In this document: positions 22,366 through 33,146 of the stretch, piece by piece
Position numbering within the stretch: the stretch's first letter is position 1
How the letters are laid out: each line of letters starts with the position of its first letter
Assembly: GCA_047967505.1 (NCBI GenBank)
Contig: CM106539.1
DNA: 64,000 bases
Direction: 5' to 3' (one strand)
Source: Dipteris shenzhenensis
Taxonomy: Eukaryota > Polypodiophyta > Polypodiopsida > Gleicheniales
Notes under the pieces: model-generated
Database searches by the model: none
Told to the model about the DNA's origin: nothing
The model's input: only the letters and a program-made list of their open reading frames with translations
Made by a program: the position numbers and the translations under genes

Positions 22366-23928
22366 GATGCTAGAATACCTCTTCATATCTTAGAGCAATG
22401 CATTGAGTAATACATTGCCTTCGGTTTCAAATTAACTCAAATAGATTAACAATTGAGTGGTAAGTCCAACCATCAATCCCTTACAATGTATTTTCCCATT
22501 GTACTCTCAAAGATACGATTGGTAATTTCCTTGAAGAATGCAAGTAGATTGGCCAACATAACACTGTTTTTGGTACCATGGCCTCCAAATGTGGAAGTCT
22601 TTATTGCTCTTGGGTACCATCAAACCCTCAATTTCTCTTGGCTACCATCAAACTCTTGATTACTCTTGGTACTTATTTCTCTCTTTCTAGCTTTTTCTAT
22701 TTTTCATATCTTAAAGGTTTACCTCATGTTTGATTCTATGTTCTTGCAATTTAGCTCAACGACTCCAATAGAACACTTGACCTATCTACTCATATAAAGA
22801 TAGAGTCTACCGTGCATCTCTATCTACATGGCTGATCAACTCCTTGAATTCCCTCTTTGGAAACCTTGATTAATCAGCTTATCTTCCTCTCTTCTCATTG
22901 AATTTGGATTATAATCCATGTGAGTGGGATCTTGGGCTAAAGATGTAAACTCCTTACCTTGCTCTTGGGTGGACTCATTCCTCCTCTAATTTCCAAAGGA
23001 GAACTCTCTCTATTAGAAGGTTCTTGTATGAAAGAGGAAGGTAATTTTATCAATGGGTTATCATATCAAGATGTGTATACACCTCACCTAATGGACCCTC
23101 TTCAGGAGGAGGTCATGGTGTTCTTTCTCTCTCCTTATGGCAATGGGGGAAATGTTACAAGTTCATTATTATGCACTCTTTCTCCTTCCATTATTCCTTT
23201 TACTAATTTCAGAAATTTGACTCCTTGTAATCTCAAAATAGAGGTTTACAACTCAAATGTTACAGACTTAGTGCTACTTATCCACCTTCTTCTTTGTTTA
23301 TGCCAGAAAACAAGCTGAGATAAGCCATTCTCCCTTGTCTTTTCTTGGAAACATGTACATTGTAGGGGGTATATATGATGGGTAGATAAAATTTTGTTCC
23401 AATTGGACCTTTGTTAGAGAGAATGGGAATCTTTTCTTCCACAAATGTGACAATTTAAGGGCACATTCCATAGGGGGGGTCACCAAGTAGGGATGCCCAT
23501 TCATTGTCCAAACGCAGAAGCAAAAATTTTAGAGACAACCTCTTGCTTGGCAAGCTCAAAATTTTAGCTCACTTGCATGTGTCATGCCCTCTTAATCCTC
23601 TTCTATTGTGTCGTTCTTCTTTCCTTTGTCCCTATCACATGACACACAAATGAGTTCTTATTTTTCCATCCCTTTGTTGGATTGTTACCACTTCTCCTCA
23701 ATTAGTAGAGAAACTAAGACTCTATGACTGTTTACTAGGCCCTCCTACAACCTTCATGCTACAGTAAGCACTGTTGTGACCTCTACATCAGATGTTTCTT
23801 TCTCCAACCTACTTGTTTCCTACTCTAGGCTGACTAGCTATGTGCTAGGACATATCCTATGCACTCTCTTAGTCAGGTATGACTTGTATGAGAGAGAATC
23901 ATCCTTCCAATAGAAGGGTGGAAGATGG
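22366..23928. other. intergenic DNA, no gene recognised
   Basis: AT-rich with open frames up to 119 codons (22959-23318, + strand) that match no family I know. The text repeats CTTGGGTACCATCAAACC / CTTGGCTACCATCAAACT near 22610 and 22637. A decayed LTR element is possible but unsupported. Confidence 0.3.
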
Positions 23929-24116
23929 TGTTGAGGATTCCTCTCAACATCATGAGTTCATATGTGTGTAGCTCTAACACATAGAGTGCTAAAAAGGCAC
24001 AAGTTTTAGAAGCCCTAACTAATATAGTACACAGTTAGTGATTTGTGGTGTGCTCTCTAACTGTTCCCTCTCTCCTCATATCCACTCTTCTCCTCTTTCC
24101 TCTCCATATTTGTTCA
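23929..24116 (+). repeat. 5' LTR of copia A
   Basis: The LTR runs from TGTTGAGG to TTGTTCA. The R-U5 part (GATTTGTGGTGTGCTCTCTA, then CCCTCTCTCCTCAT) is close to the LTR of copia B, while U3 is diverged and shorter. The first 21 bp form a hairpin: TGTTGAG, 7-nt loop, CTCAACA. Confidence 0.75.
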
Positions 24117-24720
24117 TGGTATCAAAGATTCCTTGCCTTCTGCCATCGCTGCTGAGGCATTGCGATTTGTATGAGTGTAGATCGAGAGTGATTGAGTGTC
24201 CTTTCACTTCCATTGAGGGATAGAGATTTTCCGTCCATAGGATTTCCGTTCATCTCCTTTGAGAGTTTGTGTGAAGTTCATGAGTGATTCCTTTGTGAGA
24301 GAGATTGAGAGTTTTGGAAGAGAGATTTAGATAGGTATGTTTTTATTTGTGAGTAAGAGAGCATTGTGTGAGTGTTCATTCCTTCATGAATTGTTGCTAA
24401 TCTATGTGGGAGAATTGTAGTTTGAGAATTCCGTCCATTGCTGTAAGATCGACCTCTACACAACAAGTCTTGAGTGCTCTTTTTTCTGAGTGAGTGAGGA
24501 CTAGAGAGGCTCGACAAAGCAACATCGACTCGACCTCAACGCCATCCATAGCAAGGGTGACTCACCTAAGCATAGGGCACTCCGCTCCATCTATGCTCCT
24601 TTGCAACAAAGAAGAGAGTATAGTTAAAAGAGAGATTGCATCATTTTACACTCTAACAAGACACATGAATTCTTTAAAAGGAGCATTCATGAGTGACAAC
24701 AAGCTTAGTGTTTGAAGTCC
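23929..24720 (+). mobile_element. copia element A: 5' LTR and leader only
   Basis: A 188-bp LTR is followed at once by TGGTATCAAAG, a slightly decayed iMet primer site, and then by leader DNA homologous to the leader of copia B (shared CTTTCACTTCC, TTGAG, GATAGAGA and TCCGTCC in the same order). No gag follows; the sequence loses similarity near 24720. It is an older, truncated relative of element B in the opposite orientation. Confidence 0.7.
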
Positions 24721-25049
24721 ATGATTGGCATAAGTTCTTACACGTACTCTTTTTTTATAATTGTGTTCAAATCTTCAAATTAGTTTACAATGACTCTTAT
24801 TAGAATGATTTTTTATTAGTAAATTTTAAATGCATATTTATATTTTATTCTTCCCTAGGGTTTTTAACAGAGGATGGACAAAGTGCAATATATAAGATGA
24901 TTGGAGTTTTACAGTCTAATTATATATCTCTCAACTTTATTAAAATACCTTATGTATTTGATTTGTGATTACAAGATATATATGTATATCTTCATTGTTC
25001 AAGAGTATTTTTTAATTGTGCCACATTTATCTCATCTAAGGAGATTTCT
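24721..25049. other. AT-rich DNA between copia A and TNP2 fragment
   Basis: About 330 bp, very AT-rich, no coding signal. It could be an intron of the transposase gene that follows, since the TNP2 homology starts abruptly, but no clear donor was found. Confidence 0.3.
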
Positions 25050-26150
25050 ATGGACTCCATCAAGAAGGCAGGAATAGACTCCATTGAAACGATGTGCTTG
25101 ATGAAGAAGTAGTTTCCTACATCAATGCTTACCATTCAAATGCAGTTACTTGTACATTTGCTAGATGATGTGGCTATTATAGGAATAACACATAGTCAAT
25201 GGATGTTTTTTCTTGAGATATTTATGAAGACATTAAAGGTATTTGTACGTGAACAAGGCTCGAGGGAAGTATGGCGGCAGAGTGCTGGTTGATGCAGGAG
25301 TCATTAGTATTTTTTAGTGAACTTCTTGAACATATGGATCCTACCATTCCACAACTTTGGGATGATAACATGATGAGCATATTGTTGGAGAAGTTGCTCA
25401 AGGAAAAGGTATCAAGAGAAAAGTGAATGAGTTTCTATGGCATAAAGCAAACACATTTTGTATTCTTAATATCATGAATATACAAAAGTGGTTATCAAAG
25501 ATATGAGGATGAGCAGGTCAAAAGAAATGCACATAGAAGAACATTTAGGAGGACACATAGGAGTGAACCATATCTAGAGGAGCTTGCCATTCTCCCAAAG
25601 GACATGTTAAGATGCCCTTTAAAAAGCAGAATCTAGAGGTGAAGAAGTAACTGAATAGGAATGGGAATTTTCTTATGGATGTGATTTACATGTAAGCTTA
25701 CAATCCATTAACTCTCATAATAGTTTTAATCCCATGAAATTGTATATTTTGTTTTTAAAAGTAAACATATGTAATCTCAGATCTCTTATTGTATTGTAGT
25801 ACATTAAACACATAGTGCTTTGATCACATGGATGACAATTTTGTTGGAAATATGTTGATAATAATAGGAGCACATGTGATTGGGGTGTGTTGGAAAACTT
25901 TCTTCAAGCGAGCTAGGCAAGCACTTTTGATAATAATCTTATTATACAAGACATAATGGAATTTGGATTTTGAAATTTAATATTTTTTTGATGTCAAATG
26001 CTTTAAGGTTATCTATCGTGGTCCCAATGCAACAGTGAGGAAGGACCCTTGTGGCTTTTTTGGCATAGACTCCTCAAAGATACGGACAAATCAAAGTGAT
26101 GCTTTTGTGCTTCCCTAACAATGTGAGTAGGTATCATTTCATGTTCCATG
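25050..26150 (+). pseudogene. CACTA (En/Spm) TNP2 transposase, C-terminal half
   Basis: MDSIKKAGIDSIETMC and MQLLVHLLDDVAIIG, then SQWMFFLEIFMKTLKVFV fit the TNP2 segment in which a short helix pair precedes the conserved HLxxHLxxE and RWMYPxERYxxxLK blocks. After a one-base shift near 25258 the reading continues GSMAAECWLMQESLVFFSE, the TNP2 xxSMAEGYxxEE block. Later pieces are YEDEQVKRNAHRRTF (about 25500) and KVIYRGPN, DPCGFFGIDSS and SDAFVLP (about 26005-26120), which fit the TNP2 C-terminal domain. Stops and frameshifts are many. This half lies 5' of a separate N-terminal TNP2 copy at 33.1 kb on the same strand. Confidence 0.7.
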
Positions 26151-28371
26151 ATTTGATTTTGATATAATAGTTGAATATACATATATTATTTGTTAATGTG
26201 AATATTTAAAAACAAGGGTTCAAATCGATCATTAATAATGTTATTTTTTCTATTGATATAATGATATTTCATCCAAAAAGTATAGATCCAAGATGGTGGT
26301 ATGCCATTCAGGCCAGCCCTATAGGGTTGTAAAGACCTACTACATGACCATCTTTCCTCATTTATAGAAGTCTCATACTCCAGATAGGTCTTTCACATTA
26401 GTCCACCAAAATTCACATCGCATGGGATTCACCATGTGCAACGTCTCAACTTCATCCAGACTTTCATTAACCATTCAGGTCACTTTAAGAACCCATCACC
26501 AAATACACACCCCTCCATGAGAGATATTCTAAGACTCCCCCTTAGACAAAAAAGGGAAAGACAAAACATCAATTTTTGAACAAATACTGTCAACCTCATA
26601 ATTATTGTTAGCTTGCAGAGATAGACTCTAGTGTCAATCGATTGCATTGGGGTTTTGACATTTTGAGAGTAAATTTTTTTGCAAGTTTGAGAGTTTTTTT
26701 CAAATATTTCTATGTGTGAATTTTATAGCTAGTGGCTAGTTATAATTCATGCATATCACCATGTAAGTATAAATAATAATAAAACTGTGCAATATATTTC
26801 TTAAACATAGAAAACACTCAATGGAAACCACAGAGCTAATTCTATTAGAGGACAAGATCTCGTCATAAATAACTTGAATCAATAGCTCATTGTTAAGCTA
26901 CAAACACAAGCAAGCATTAGCCAAGCATCCTTGCATTTGTGCATTCATTGAGCCAAGCATAAATAGCTTGAAACAATAGCTCACGGGGCCAAAAACTATT
27001 TCTCAGATGGCATTCTGGGGTATCATCTATAGGTACCCATGTTTGCAGTCATTTTCAAGGTTTTGGGGCCTTTTGAGCTTATTTTTGGTGTCAAAGAGGC
27101 CAAATTGTACATGTATCAAAAGTTTTGTTTTGTTCCAAGGAATTTATACCCCTCTGGCAATGTAGTTCAAGTTTTGTTTTATTCCAAAGAATTTGTACCA
27201 ATGGAGTAGAGTATTTGAACATCAGTATTTTCTAGTTTTGTGGGAGATGTGATTCTTTGTATTAGGTCCTCTACATGTAAGAATACAAGAAGTGCATATA
27301 ACATTATTTTAAATTTCCCCCAATGCTAAATGCATAGTTCTACTTAAATTTTCCCATTCAAAAAACATTATACTTGAGTTAAATCAATCCATGTAGCTAG
27401 AGATCAAGGTGGTTGTAAGAGTTCTACACTATACGATCTTTAATGGCATGCCATGAGCTATAGAAGAAATTCAATAAAAACTCGCACAACTAGCAAAAAC
27501 TTACTTGCAAAATGCCAAGCTCCACTACATTGTGTGATAGTATAGAGTTAGATGATGGAAGGAAAGTGGACTTTAGTCGGTTGCCTATGAGTTGGTCATG
27601 TGCAATGATAGAGTTAGAAAGTACAATGCACATAGACAATCGAAGGAAGATGTTTGGGGATGAGTCTACTCATGTATTACAAGTTCCAATATGAACAACC
27701 ACTAAAACAATTGATCATCAGCAACAATTAGCTAACCACTTTAAAAAGTGTTAGACATCTTTATTTATCTGGATGCCTTGCCTTATAGAATCTACAATGG
27801 ATACACTTAGTCAATGGACTCATTAGGGTATGATAGGTGGCCATAGGGTTAACACATTGACTCCCAGATTGCTATGCTACTTGATGAACTATTAGATGAT
27901 GTTGGCTTTGTATACTACGAGAATGTGTCACTTCCACTACCAAATGCAATATCATTGTGGCACCAAAGGTTAAATTGGCCAGTAGTCACCAAATGTCTAC
28001 TCTGACCTAACTAACACCTAGCACTCCTAATGGGAATGAAAACCATTTCATTTTTGAACCATGTTGCTAATGAAGGACTAGAGTCGTTCAAATTAAGTTG
28101 AAGTCATTGAATGCAATCAAGAATTAGAGGGGAAGTCTGGGTAACCTTGACAATGTGCTTGCTTGATATCATCCTTCTAGACCTTGCTGTAGGGCCCCTA
28201 AATTGCAAGGAGTCAAATAGATTCTAGGGGAGGATACATTCGGTTCCAAACATCTTGGAGTGGTTTTAAGGGGTGGATGGTTCGGGCTCATATAGTGGGT
28301 CACCCTAATCATTTGGAGTGGTTGACCAATCATGGGAGGTTAAATAGTAGAAAAACTTCAAATCAAAGTGA
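26151..28371. other. AT-rich intergenic DNA, no gene recognised
   Basis: No protein family is recognised. The open frame at 27512-27694 has no domain. Around 26290-26560 the sequence is C/T-richer with words typical of decayed LTRs (CCACCAAAATTCACATCGC), but no pair or primer site was found. The target copy AGTGA for copia B is at 28367-28371. Confidence 0.3.
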
Positions 28372-28628
28372 TGACAAAATATGAAGAGGGGAGAGGAGAA
28401 GAGTGGAGATGAGGAGAGAGGGCACAGCTAGAGAGCACACCACAAATGACTAACTGTACACTAGAATTAGTTGAAAAAATAGAATATATACAAACCCTTT
28501 TAGGGTTAGGGTTAGGGGATCTAACCCTTTCCTTTATAGCACTCTATAAGGTTAGTGCTATGCACATATGATCACGTGATGGTGCTATGCACACATGATC
28601 ACATGATGTTGAGCATGAACTCTCAACA
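28372..28628 (-). repeat. 3' LTR of copia B
   Basis: Bounded by TGACAAAATATG and CTCTCAACA on the + strand. The U3 part has two 27-bp tandem copies (28555-28581, 28582-28608) with two mismatches; the first contains the G-box core CACGTG. A telomere-like TTAGGG x3 lies at 28499-28518. The outer end folds as a 7-bp stem with an 8-nt loop (28607-28628). Confidence 0.9.
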
Positions 28629-28716
28629 CCTTCCCTCAAGATCAACATCATGAAGTAGGCCTTCCCTCAAGATGATGATTCTGGGGAATCGAAGAAGGAC
28701 TGAGCATTACATTCCA

Positions 28717-30309
28717 TCACACCCTTTTAATGGGAATGTCCTTCCTCTGCATCAAACCAAGAGCTAGTCGGTGTTTCTCGAATAGCTCTTTACCGAGTGG
28801 TTTGGTAAAGATGTCTGCAACATTTTCTTTGCTATCACAATGCTGTAGTGTGATGTCACCAAGTAACACTCTTTCTCTGATGAAGTGCTCTCTGACATCA
28901 ATGTGCTTTGTCCTGGAGTGATATACTGGATTTTTGGCCAATGCTTGAGCCGATTGATTATCACAGTATATTGTTGTTGGCTTTGACTCATCAAAGTAAT
29001 CTGTTTCTGACAATAGTCTTCTGAGCCATATAGCCTCACATGCACCTGTAGTGAGTGCTCTATATTCTGCTTCAGTCAAAGACAAAGAAACAGTTGGCTG
29101 TTTGTTTGACAACCATGATATAGCACCTTGACCAAGGAAAAATGCATATCCCTGTGTCGATCTCCTGGTCTCATGATCTCCAGCATAGTCACTGTCACAG
29201 TATCCATGCAACCGTGGATGACTTCCTCTATATTCTATCCCAAACTGTCTTGTACCTCTGATGTATCTCAAGACTCTTTTGGCTGCATTCCAGTGAGACT
29301 GTTTTGGATTTGCCATAAACTGTGCTAGTGAGATTACTGCATAACAAATATCTGGCCGTGTGATTGTCAAATATATAAGAGATCCAATGAGTTGCCTGTA
29401 GTATCTGTCATTGACTGTAGGCTTTTCTGAATCTTTAGTAAGTTTCAAACTCTGTTCCATGGGAGTGGCTGCAATCTTGCAATCTGCCATATGAAACTTC
29501 TTCAGGAGACTGTCAACATATTTGAGCTGACTCATGAATGTGCTATCGGAATCTCTCCAAAACTCAATTCCAAGACAATAGTGCATAAGTCCAAGATCTT
29601 TCATGTCGAACTCTGCAGATAAGTCTTGTTTTAATTTTCTGATGAAGCTATCCTTGCTTCCTGTCACAATCAGATCATCTACGTACAAAAGTGCAATAGT
29701 AATATCTTCCCCTTGAACTTTGTAGTAGAGAGTATGATCTGCATTGGACTTCATGTATCCCAGATCAGCAAAATACTTGTCAATTCTGCTGTACCAACTT
29801 CTGGGTGCTTGCTTTAAGCCATAGAGACTTTTCTTGAGATGGCAAACCTTGTTCTCCTTTCCTGGTTCAACATAACCGGCTGGTTGTTGCATGTAGACTT
29901 CCTCGTCTAGATAACCATTGAGAAATGCATTCTTGACATCGAGCTGATACACATTCCATGTACTGAGTGTCGCTAGTGATATCAAGAACCGTATGGAATC
30001 CATCTTTGCTACTGGAGCATAAGTCTCATCATAATCTTGACCATATTGTTGTGCAAATCCTTTTGCAACTAATCTGGCTTTGTATCTTTGAATACTGCCA
30101 TCTGGATTGTACTTCACTTTGTATACCCATTTGTTGGCTATGGCCTTCTTTCCTGGTGGAAGGTCGCATAATTCCCAAGTGTGGTTTTTATACAAAGCAT
30201 CCATTTCTTCATTCATAGCAGTTTGCCATTCTGGCTTATCTACTGCGTCTTCGAAGTACACTGGCTCTTCTGTAGCCATGATGGTAGTCATATGCCGTGA
30301 GATAGCCAA
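28717..30309 (-). CDS. copia B reverse transcriptase-RNase H, intact frame
   Basis: A 530-codon uninterrupted frame covers the complete copia RT and RNase H. RT blocks include WELCDLPPGKKAIANKWVYK, RYKARLVAKGFAQ, QLDVKNAFLNGYLDEEVYM, and the catalytic ALLYVDDLIVTG. RNase H shows GYCDSDYAGDHETRRSTQGY, SLTEAEYRAL, YCDNQSAQALAKNP, HIDVREHFIRERV and the end ENVADIFTKPL. All expected catalytic acids appear present. In normal copia this is the last third of one gag-pol polyprotein; here nothing upstream is in frame with gag, PR or IN. The start at 30309 is the first ATG; the following ATGs at about 30291 and 30276 are equally possible. How it would be translated is unknown. Confidence 0.85.
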   Translation of the reverse strand: MAISRHMTTIMATEEPVYFEDAVDKPEWQTAMNEEMDALYKNHTWELCDLPPGKKAIANKWVYKVKYNPDGSIQRYKARLVAKGFAQQYGQDYDETYAPVAKMDSIRFLISLATLSTWNVYQLDVKNAFLNGYLDEEVYMQQPAGYVEPGKENKVCHLKKSLYGLKQAPRSWYSRIDKYFADLGYMKSNADHTLYYKVQGEDITIALLYVDDLIVTGSKDSFIRKLKQDLSAEFDMKDLGLMHYCLGIEFWRDSDSTFMSQLKYVDSLLKKFHMADCKIAATPMEQSLKLTKDSEKPTVNDRYYRQLIGSLIYLTITRPDICYAVISLAQFMANPKQSHWNAAKRVLRYIRGTRQFGIEYRGSHPRLHGYCDSDYAGDHETRRSTQGYAFFLGQGAISWLSNKQPTVSLSLTEAEYRALTTGACEAIWLRRLLSETDYFDESKPTTIYCDNQSAQALAKNPVYHSRTKHIDVREHFIRERVLLGDITLQHCDSKENVADIFTKPLGKELFEKHRLALGLMQRKDIPIKRV

Positions 30310-32543
30310 ATAGGCTTTACAATGGTGGCATGTGTGTGTGAAATCAAGTGCTATCTGCCCACTGAATCAATCTGCAATGCCTCTGAACTCTGAAGTCTGC
30401 TCACTGAACTGATGAACGTAAGGTTTCAGGTAATGTAATGATGTGAAATCGGATGTGAGCGTATGGACTGACTCCGAGTAGGTACTAGTCGGGAATTTCG
30501 GGCATGGCTTAGATTGGCAACTTGGGGAATTCAAAGCGTCCCCTCTATGGCGATCTAGTCTACTCTGATCTAGATCTAAACCAACCGTCGATCGATGAAA
30601 GAGCAGCAAATAATTCCTTTTCCTTTGTTCCTTTTAAGTGCTGGGTCAGATGCGTCGATGTAGAGGCAAATGTGCGTGAAGGAAGTGGTTTTGTCGGCGA
30701 GGCTCAAATGTGAGTGTAACTTGCACCGAAATGTGCACGTGATGTAACGAGCGCGTAGAGCACGAAAAATCGAGCGACTTTCCTTTTTGGAGCACCCTCA
30801 AATTCTTCCTGGATCAAGAGATATGACTTGATCTAGGTGGAGGGGCAAAAGGAGTGCAAATGGTGCTCAATGATGATGTGTCACTGTGAGTCACATGCAG
30901 TGATGATGTGGCACTATGCTTAGCAAGAGATGTGCCAGTGAAGCTCTGTGCTGAGGTGGCAGGAGTGTGCACATGCAGTGTGTGCACAGTGTGCCTGGCA
31001 AGGGACTGTGCCTGCAGAGGGTCAGTGCTGACTGGACTGCTGAGGTGGCAGTGCTGAGGTGTCACTGATGACGTGGCTTGATGATGTGGCAGATGATGTG
31101 GCACAGATGACGTGGCCTGATGACATGGCACAGGTGACGTGGCACAGGTGACATGGCACAGATGATGTGTCAGGTGATGTGGCAGTCGGTGGTGACGTGG
31201 CAATGGTGACGTGGCCAAATGACATGGCAATGGATAAGATAAGGTTGCCACGTGGCAGTGCTGTGGCCAAGCTCAAGTGTGGTGACCTTGAGCAATCCCA
31301 AGGGAGGAGATAAGGTGGTTAAATGATTGCCACGTGTCTTGACTAATCGAGGATTAACCTGACTAACCCGGGGTTTCATCAACTAACCATATCCTTGGTT
31401 GAACCGTGTCGTCTGCGAATTCCGTCGTTGAAGCTCAAGTCGTGTGCAAGAAGCTGGCTATGGAGCTCTACTACCAAGCCATTTTGGAAGCACAAAGCAT
31501 GCTATTGAAGGAGGAGCAGTGTCACTGAAGCTATGGTGAGGCTGTGAAGACTTCCCGTCGCGAGGGCTGCTACGGAGTCAGAGGGTCGCCCGTGAAGCTG
31601 TTGTCATTGAGAAGCCACCTTTTCTCATGAACTCATGCTGCAAACATTGCATGCGGTGCTGGAGAGCCCGTATGCCTTGGAGTCTATTGCATGGGCGCTG
31701 GAGTTTTTGTCGGCTTTGCTGTCGTTTGAGAGTCCGTCTGAAGTACATGGCTAGTGATTCGACACACAGCTCTCCACAAGCCTCACAGGCTGTCAATTGT
31801 GCTCCAAGCCTCCTCGAAGCTATTGCAGATGTGTGTCGAGGCTGTTGATGTGAAGCTAGTCGGTTGATGAAGCTAGTCGGTCAGTGTTGACAGGCGCTGG
31901 AGTCTTGGAGCGACTCTAGTGCTGGTTGGCTGAGCTCATTTGGAAAAGCTTGGAGCGGCTGTTGAAGAGAAGCCTTAGTTGGAGATGCGCCTTTGTTGAT
32001 GAAGCAGAAGGTCGGCTGTTGGAGCATGGGTGAGCGTCTTTGTTGGAGCATCGACCGTGAGCCCGCCGTTTGGGCTACTGGAAGCCTGTCGATTGAAGAA
32101 GCCTCAGAGGTTTAAAGAGGCTATTGTTGCGTGCAGCTTTGCTCGTGGAGGCTCGCGTTTGTAGGTGGAGCTGCCGATGGTTGTTGCAGCTTGTTTAAGG
32201 CGATTGTGGCCTTTGGAGTAGAACCTCTTCAGCACGTCGACCCTCCAAAGCTCTCTTTCTCGAAGTAGGGTAGAGAGACTCTCAAAAATCTTTTTGTCTC
32301 TCCCTCACATTAGAGTAAGATCTAGGATATCTCTCTCTCTCACACAACAAGGCATCTCTCAATGAAACTCACTAAGTCTCTCGAAGAAGATCACTCTCTC
32401 ACAAAAGAAGGATTAGAAACTCAAAGAGAATACTTCTCATGGACGGAATTCTCTATCACTCAACGGAAGTGAAAGAACACTCAATCTCTCTCGATCTCTC
32501 TCACACTCTCAAGAAACTCAATGTCTCAGCAGAAGACAAGGGA
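30310..32543 (-). other. non-canonical internal region of copia B
   Basis: Where gag, PR and IN should be, 2.2 kb contain no retrotransposon coding signal in any frame. The stretch next to the primer site (32230-32540) matches the leader of copia A. The rest is GC-richer, with many GAGGCTTGGAG-like words (31500-32230) and a cluster of ACGT-core motifs (31040-31260). The frames of 145 and 84 codons over the cluster are Thr/His/Ser monotony. The region may be an acquired foreign segment or a scrambled deletion product. Confidence 0.6.
31040..31260. promoter_or_regulatory. cluster of ACGT-core (bZIP-type) motifs
   Basis: TGACGTGGC occurs exactly five times (31069, 31108, 31135, 31193, 31207). 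Many one-base variants (TGATGTGGC, TGACATGGC) fill the gaps at about 10-14 bp spacing. A 12-bp palindrome TGCCACGTGGCA with a G-box core sits at 31246-31257. TGACG/CACGTG cores are established plant bZIP targets. Whether this is regulatory or only a degenerate minisatellite cannot be told from sequence. Confidence 0.45.
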
Positions 32544-32555
32544 GCTCTGATACCA
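32544..32555 (-). other. primer-binding site of copia B (tRNA-iMet)
   Basis: TGGTATCAGAGC on the - strand, directly after the 5' LTR end TTTTGTCA, is the usual iMet-complementary primer site of plant copia elements. Confidence 0.9.
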
Positions 32556-32812
32556 TGACAAAATATGAAGAGGGGAGAGGAGAAGAGTGGAGATGAGGAG
32601 AGAGGGCACAGTTAGAGAGCACACCACAAATGACTAACTGTACACTAGAATTAGTTGAAAAAATAGAATATATACAAACCCTTTTAGGGTTAGGGTTAGG
32701 GGATCTAACCCTTTCCTTTATAGCACTCTATAAGGTTAGTGCTATGCACATATGATCACGTGATGGTGCTATGCACACATGATCACATGATGTTGAGCAT
32801 GAACTCTCAACA
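32556..32812 (-). repeat. 5' LTR of copia B
   Basis: Identical to 28372-28628 by eye except for one C/T difference near 32612 (GCACAGTTAGAG versus GCACAGCTAGAG). It carries the same tandem G-box repeat and outer hairpin. Confidence 0.9.
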
Positions 32813-32879
32813 AGTGATAATAGATCATAGAACTTGAGTAACCAATTGGATTGGTCATATCAATTAACTAGGGGCAACC

Positions 32880-33132
32880 CATAGTGAGGTGGAGGCAGCT
32901 ATGGCAAGAGATCAATCAAACATGTATCGTGCATGCAGAATTACACTCAATCACATCTCAAAGTATGGAGAATGGGATGTGACCGTAAACATGGTAAGTG
33001 TTAAAGAGTTAAGATTGATTGAGATACCTATGAGTGTTCATGTGTTTGAGTTATGATCCCGTTTTAATTTGATACAGGATGCAGTGCCACACCCGAATAT
33101 GTTGCCCTATGCTCGTCGTGAGGAGGTGAAGT
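32880..33132 (+). other. possible upstream exon before the TNP2 segment
   Basis: An open stretch at 32880-32995 (EVEAAMARDQSNMYRACR, then LNHISKYGEWDVTV) ends at ATG|GTAAGTG. A good acceptor TTTGATACAG at 33068-33077 leads to DAVPHPNMLPYARREEV and a stop before the TNP2 ATG. The protein is not recognised; composition looks coding. It might be the first part of a CACTA gene cut by copia B, which inserted at 32812/32813. Confidence 0.3.
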
Positions 33133-33146
33133 GTCGGTGATATGAG

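Larger units (their letters stand above)
28372..32812 (-). mobile_element. copia element B: recent, RT-RNase H only
   Basis: Two 257-bp LTRs (28372-28628 and 32556-32812) differ at one base by eye. The element is flanked by a 5-bp target duplication AGTGA (28367-28371 and 32813-32817). The primer-binding site is TGGTATCAGAGC on the - strand (32544-32555) and the polypurine tract is CTTGAGGGAAGG (28629-28640). The internal 3.9 kb hold one intact coding frame, RT-RNase H. I find no gag, zinc knuckle, protease or integrase in the 2.2 kb upstream of it. The element therefore probably moved using proteins from an autonomous relative. Near-identical LTRs point to recent insertion. Confidence 0.9.

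Noticed and set aside
26215-26235. B-box-like GGTTCAAATCG
   Set aside because: No acceptable A box at tRNA distance upstream and no stem pairing.
30814-31276. 145-codon Thr/His/Ser frame on the - strand in copia B
   Set aside because: Follows the TGACGTGGC-type repeat; composition has no domain, so treated as repeat by-product.
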